8,268 bases of DNA from positions 1 through 8,268 of the forward strand of contig QMSU01000035.1 of NCBI GenBank assembly GCA_003650975.1. The letters run 5' to 3'. Of this stretch, positions 6,315 through 8,268 are shown in pieces; position 1 is the stretch's first letter, and each line of letters starts with the position of its first letter. Both the position numbers and the translations under genes were made by a program. The notes beneath the pieces were generated by a model. It saw only the letters and a program-made list of their open reading frames with translations. It had not been told where the DNA came from and did not search any database. Source of the stretch: Thermoplasmata archaeon (GTDB lineage: Archaea > Thermoplasmatota > E2 > UBA202 > JdFR-43).

Positions 6315-6333
6315 TAGTTCCGTATAATAAGTA

Positions 6334-7392
6334 ATGGGGATAGAGGAAATATTGAGCCGGTATGATAGAAACAGCATCACCATAGCCACAGCCTGCTCTC
6401 ACTCAAGCCTTCAGATTTTTAACGGGATACGGAAGGAGGGTTTCAAAAGCATCGGCATTGCCATCGGAACACAGCCCGCATTCTACGACGCCTTCCCGCT
6501 GGGAAGACCTGACGAATTTCTCATTGTTGACAGCTACAAGAAAATAAATGAATATGCTGCATTCTTTTACAAAAAAAATGCCATTGTGGTTCCCCACGGC
6601 TCCTTTGTGGAATACATGGGTGCGGATAACTTTCTGAAATTACAGATACCCACGTTTGGCAACAAGGCGGTTCTGGAATGGGAGTCTAACAGGGAAAAGG
6701 AGCGCCAGTGGCTGGAGGGTGCGGGCCTTATCATGCCTGAAATCATTGATGATTCAAAGGAGATTCACAGGCCGGTCATTGTGAAGTACTATGGCGCAAA
6801 AGGAGGGAAGGGATTCTTTGTGGCAAAGGATTACGAGGAGTTCAGGAAAAGGATTGATAAGACCAAACCGTATATCATCCAGGAATTCTTAATCGGAACA
6901 CGATACTACATCCATTATTTCTACTCGCCGTTGAAAAAGGACGGCTACCGGGTCCGCGACGGGTCTCTTGAAGTGCTTTCCATAGACCGGCGGGATGAGG
7001 CAAACATTGATGAGGCCCACCGTCTCGGGTCGATTTCCGAGCTTGAGGAGATGGGCATACGTCCCTCTTTCGTGGTGACGGGAAACATCCCCATTGTGAT
7101 GCGGGAATCGCTGCTCCCGAAGGTATTTGAGATGGGCAAAAGGGTGGTGGAGAAATCGTATGAGCTCTTCGGAGGGATTGTGGGGCCATTCTGCCTTGAG
7201 ACGGTGGTCACCGACCAGCTTGAAATCAAGGTGTTTGAAATTTCAGCGCGCATTGTCGCGGGCACCAATCTCTACATATCCGGCAGTCCCTATGCGGATC
7301 TGATACAGCCGGGTCTCTCCACCGGTCAGCGCATCGCACAGGAGATAAAGATGGCAATAGCAGAAGACAAACTCGAAGAGATTGTCACGTGA
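6334..7392 (+). CDS. purP: FAICAR synthetase PurP (formate-dependent AICAR ligase)
   Basis: A 352-residue ATP-grasp enzyme of archaeal purine synthesis. It joins formate to AICAR using ATP to make FAICAR, the penultimate step before IMP, replacing the folate-dependent PurH transformylase of bacteria. The N-terminal nucleotide-binding part has the family SHS triad (22-24) and VPHGSF (86-91). The ATP-grasp region shows VKYYGAKGGKGFF (150-162) and IQEFLIGTRYYIHYFYSPL (182-200). The conserved LSIDRRDEANIDE, VTGNIPIVMRESLLPKVFE and FEISARIVAGTNLY (301-314) follow. All the expected blocks are present and the length is normal. The start fits the TATA box and a leaderless message. The gene is divergent from a winged-helix regulator, and its stop lies 7 bases from the stop of the opposing peptidase gene. 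Confidence 0.95.
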   Translation: MGIEEILSRYDRNSITIATACSHSSLQIFNGIRKEGFKSIGIAIGTQPAFYDAFPLGRPDEFLIVDSYKKINEYAAFFYKKNAIVVPHGSFVEYMGADNFLKLQIPTFGNKAVLEWESNREKERQWLEGAGLIMPEIIDDSKEIHRPVIVKYYGAKGGKGFFVAKDYEEFRKRIDKTKPYIIQEFLIGTRYYIHYFYSPLKKDGYRVRDGSLEVLSIDRRDEANIDEAHRLGSISELEEMGIRPSFVVTGNIPIVMRESLLPKVFEMGKRVVEKSYELFGGIVGPFCLETVVTDQLEIKVFEISARIVAGTNLYISGSPYADLIQPGLSTGQRIAQEIKMAIAEDKLEEIVT

Positions 7393-7399
7393 TGCACAT

Positions 7400-8268
7400 T
7401 TATCTGATGATTACAAGAGGCCCCATCATGAATATTTCTGCCTCCTCACCGATATCTCCCACAGTAACCTTCAAACTCCCGGGTCCGAATCCCAGCACAA
7501 AACCGCTCTCCACGGTAACCTCGCCTCCTGCAGGGATCGACGGTATAATGCCTTCCCTGTTCTGTTGCACAAGCACAAGGCCGCTCAGTTCAATTGACCA
7601 CGGGAGATTGGAAATTTCCTTCTCACCGTTGTTTTTCACCGTCACGGCAATGCCGAGGCCACCGGAAACCTCCAGGTGCATATCAACGGGCACCGTAAGG
7701 GCCTTTATGCAGAAATTTGCTGTCCCGGGCCAGGGTATATCATCCCTTTCATAAAGGTCAAGCCATTGGGAACCGTTGCGATAATAGCTCTCGCCGGGAT
7801 GGGCCGCAGATTCCACAAGGGTGCCTCCGCCCTCAGCACCAAGCAGTACCGGAACCTCGGATGTGCGGTCGTAGGGTTGGCCGCCCCCGAGAAGTTGTAG
7901 GTACACGTAAAAGTCATCGTTTTTCTCAAGCCGCACAGGGGTGTCCAGCTCAACAGTGTGAAAGCCAGTGTGGTCGATGGTGCCCGATTGCTCGGAGAGT
8001 TTGTCCGTCAGTTCCCCGTTTTCAAAGCGGTCGTATATCACCACATGGTAAAATGCACCATCCTCAGCGGTATAAAAGCTCACTGCATCGAGCAGTTCAG
8101 TGTCCGCAGCGGTGAAGGCATTGAAGGCCTCGCTGCAGTCGGTCAGCGTGTCACGCCACCCATGGTAATCATAATAATAGATGTGCTGATACCGGAGCGG
8201 TTCCACATGCTGAAACGACACAGCTCCCATCTCAGGATGGTGTCCGCAGTGTTTGTCATAATACGATA
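7400..8268 (-). CDS. C-terminal part of a secreted papain-type (C1) peptidase with lectin-like domain, cut by right edge
   Basis: The frame stays open from the stop at 7400 to the right edge (288 residues visible), so the ATG at 8230 is not the start; the sequence before it ([13 protein letters not shown]) continues the domain. Residues about 10-190 match the lectin-like domain that follows the catalytic domain in secreted C1 peptidases: [20 protein letters not shown], a beta-rich core with FYVYLQL, and a closing [12 protein letters not shown]. The catalytic cysteine and histidine would lie outside the window, so peptidase activity is inferred from this domain pairing. Residues about 195-288 form a separate beta-rich tail domain ([49 protein letters not shown]) ending in a short hydrophobic strand, [10 protein letters not shown]. 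Such a protein would act outside the cell in protein degradation. Confidence 0.75.
   Translation of the reverse strand, partial: SYYDKHCGHHPEMGAVSFQHVEPLRYQHIYYYDYHGWRDTLTDCSEAFNAFTAADTELLDAVSFYTAEDGAFYHVVIYDRFENGELTDKLSEQSGTIDHTGFHTVELDTPVRLEKNDDFYVYLQLLGGGQPYDRTSEVPVLLGAEGGGTLVESAAHPGESYYRNGSQWLDLYERDDIPWPGTANFCIKALTVPVDMHLEVSGGLGIAVTVKNNGEKEISNLPWSIELSGLVLVQQNREGIIPSIPAGGEVTVESGFVLGFGPGSLKVTVGDIGEEAEIFMMGPLVIIR

Noticed and set aside
6252..6389. N-terminal extension of the regulator (frame open upstream from 6389)
   Set aside because: It would run through the regulator's own TATA box and the purP promoter and over the start of purP, and the extra residues (opening MAMVMLFLSYRLN) precede a complete winged helix. 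The ATG at 6251 has correct promoter spacing.
7717..8115. 132-codon plus-strand frame opposite the peptidase gene
   Set aside because: The minus strand carries the lectin-like domain; the plus-strand translation is Arg/Cys/Pro-rich and looks non-coding.
8228..8230. ATG at 8230 as the start of the peptidase gene
   Set aside because: The frame is open to the window edge and the preceding residues fit the protein, so this methionine is internal.
1..8268. CRISPR arrays, insertion sequences, tRNA or rRNA genes, defence or toxin-antitoxin systems
   Set aside because: Read on both strands, no regularly spaced repeats, transposase-like proteins, tRNA T-loop signatures or recognisable defence proteins were found.

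Overview
The window is a compact, gene-dense piece of an archaeal chromosome. The evidence for Archaea is direct: the core genes are archaeal in type (exosome subunit Csl4, RNA polymerase subunit Rpo11/RpoL, archaeal-type TruD, a CDKAL1/e-MtaB-type tRNA methylthiotransferase, and the archaeal FAICAR synthetase PurP). TATA boxes also sit about 23-26 bases upstream of several start codons, as expected for leaderless archaeal transcripts. The flanking secreted proteins (fibronectin-III/PKD repeats, and a papain-type peptidase with a lectin-like domain) point to a peptide-degrading euryarchaeon. Their C-terminal tails resemble, from memory, those of Thermoplasmatota (Thermoplasmata-related) proteins. 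The lineage is an inference, not a proof.

Layout from left to right. Bases 1-75 hold the last 24 codons of an unidentified plus-strand gene. It converges on a minus-strand gene (187-1728) for an exported, sequon-rich surface protein, and the two share a short U-rich terminator region. A gap of about 370 bases holds the promoters of that gene and of the next one, plus a possible small transcript or ORF. Four plus-strand genes then follow nose to tail: tRNA t6A methylthiotransferase (2102-3364), csl4 (3357-3926), rpoL (3935-4204) and truD (4204-5469). They join by overlaps of 8 and 1 bases and one 8-base gap, and an extra promoter appears to serve csl4 from inside the end of the first gene. truD overlaps tail to tail with a minus-strand winged-helix regulator (5463-6251). 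The regulator is divergent from purP (6334-7392) across an 82-base control region that carries two TATA boxes, a small inverted repeat and a direct repeat. purP ends 7 bases from a minus-strand gene that runs off the right edge (7400-8268), the C-terminal part of a secreted papain-family peptidase.

How the genes work together. The central cluster is an information-processing operon: modification of A37 in ANN-decoding tRNAs, RNA decay by the exosome, transcription, and tRNA pseudouridylation. PurP performs the formate-dependent step of archaeal purine synthesis, and the divergently transcribed regulator is a natural candidate to control it, itself, or both. The two secreted proteins at the edges belong to extracellular protein degradation or surface functions and are unrelated to the central operon. 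I see no mobile element, CRISPR array, tRNA, rRNA or defence system. The least explained items are the regulator and its control region, the C-terminal tails of the two exported proteins, and the AT-rich gap before position 2102.
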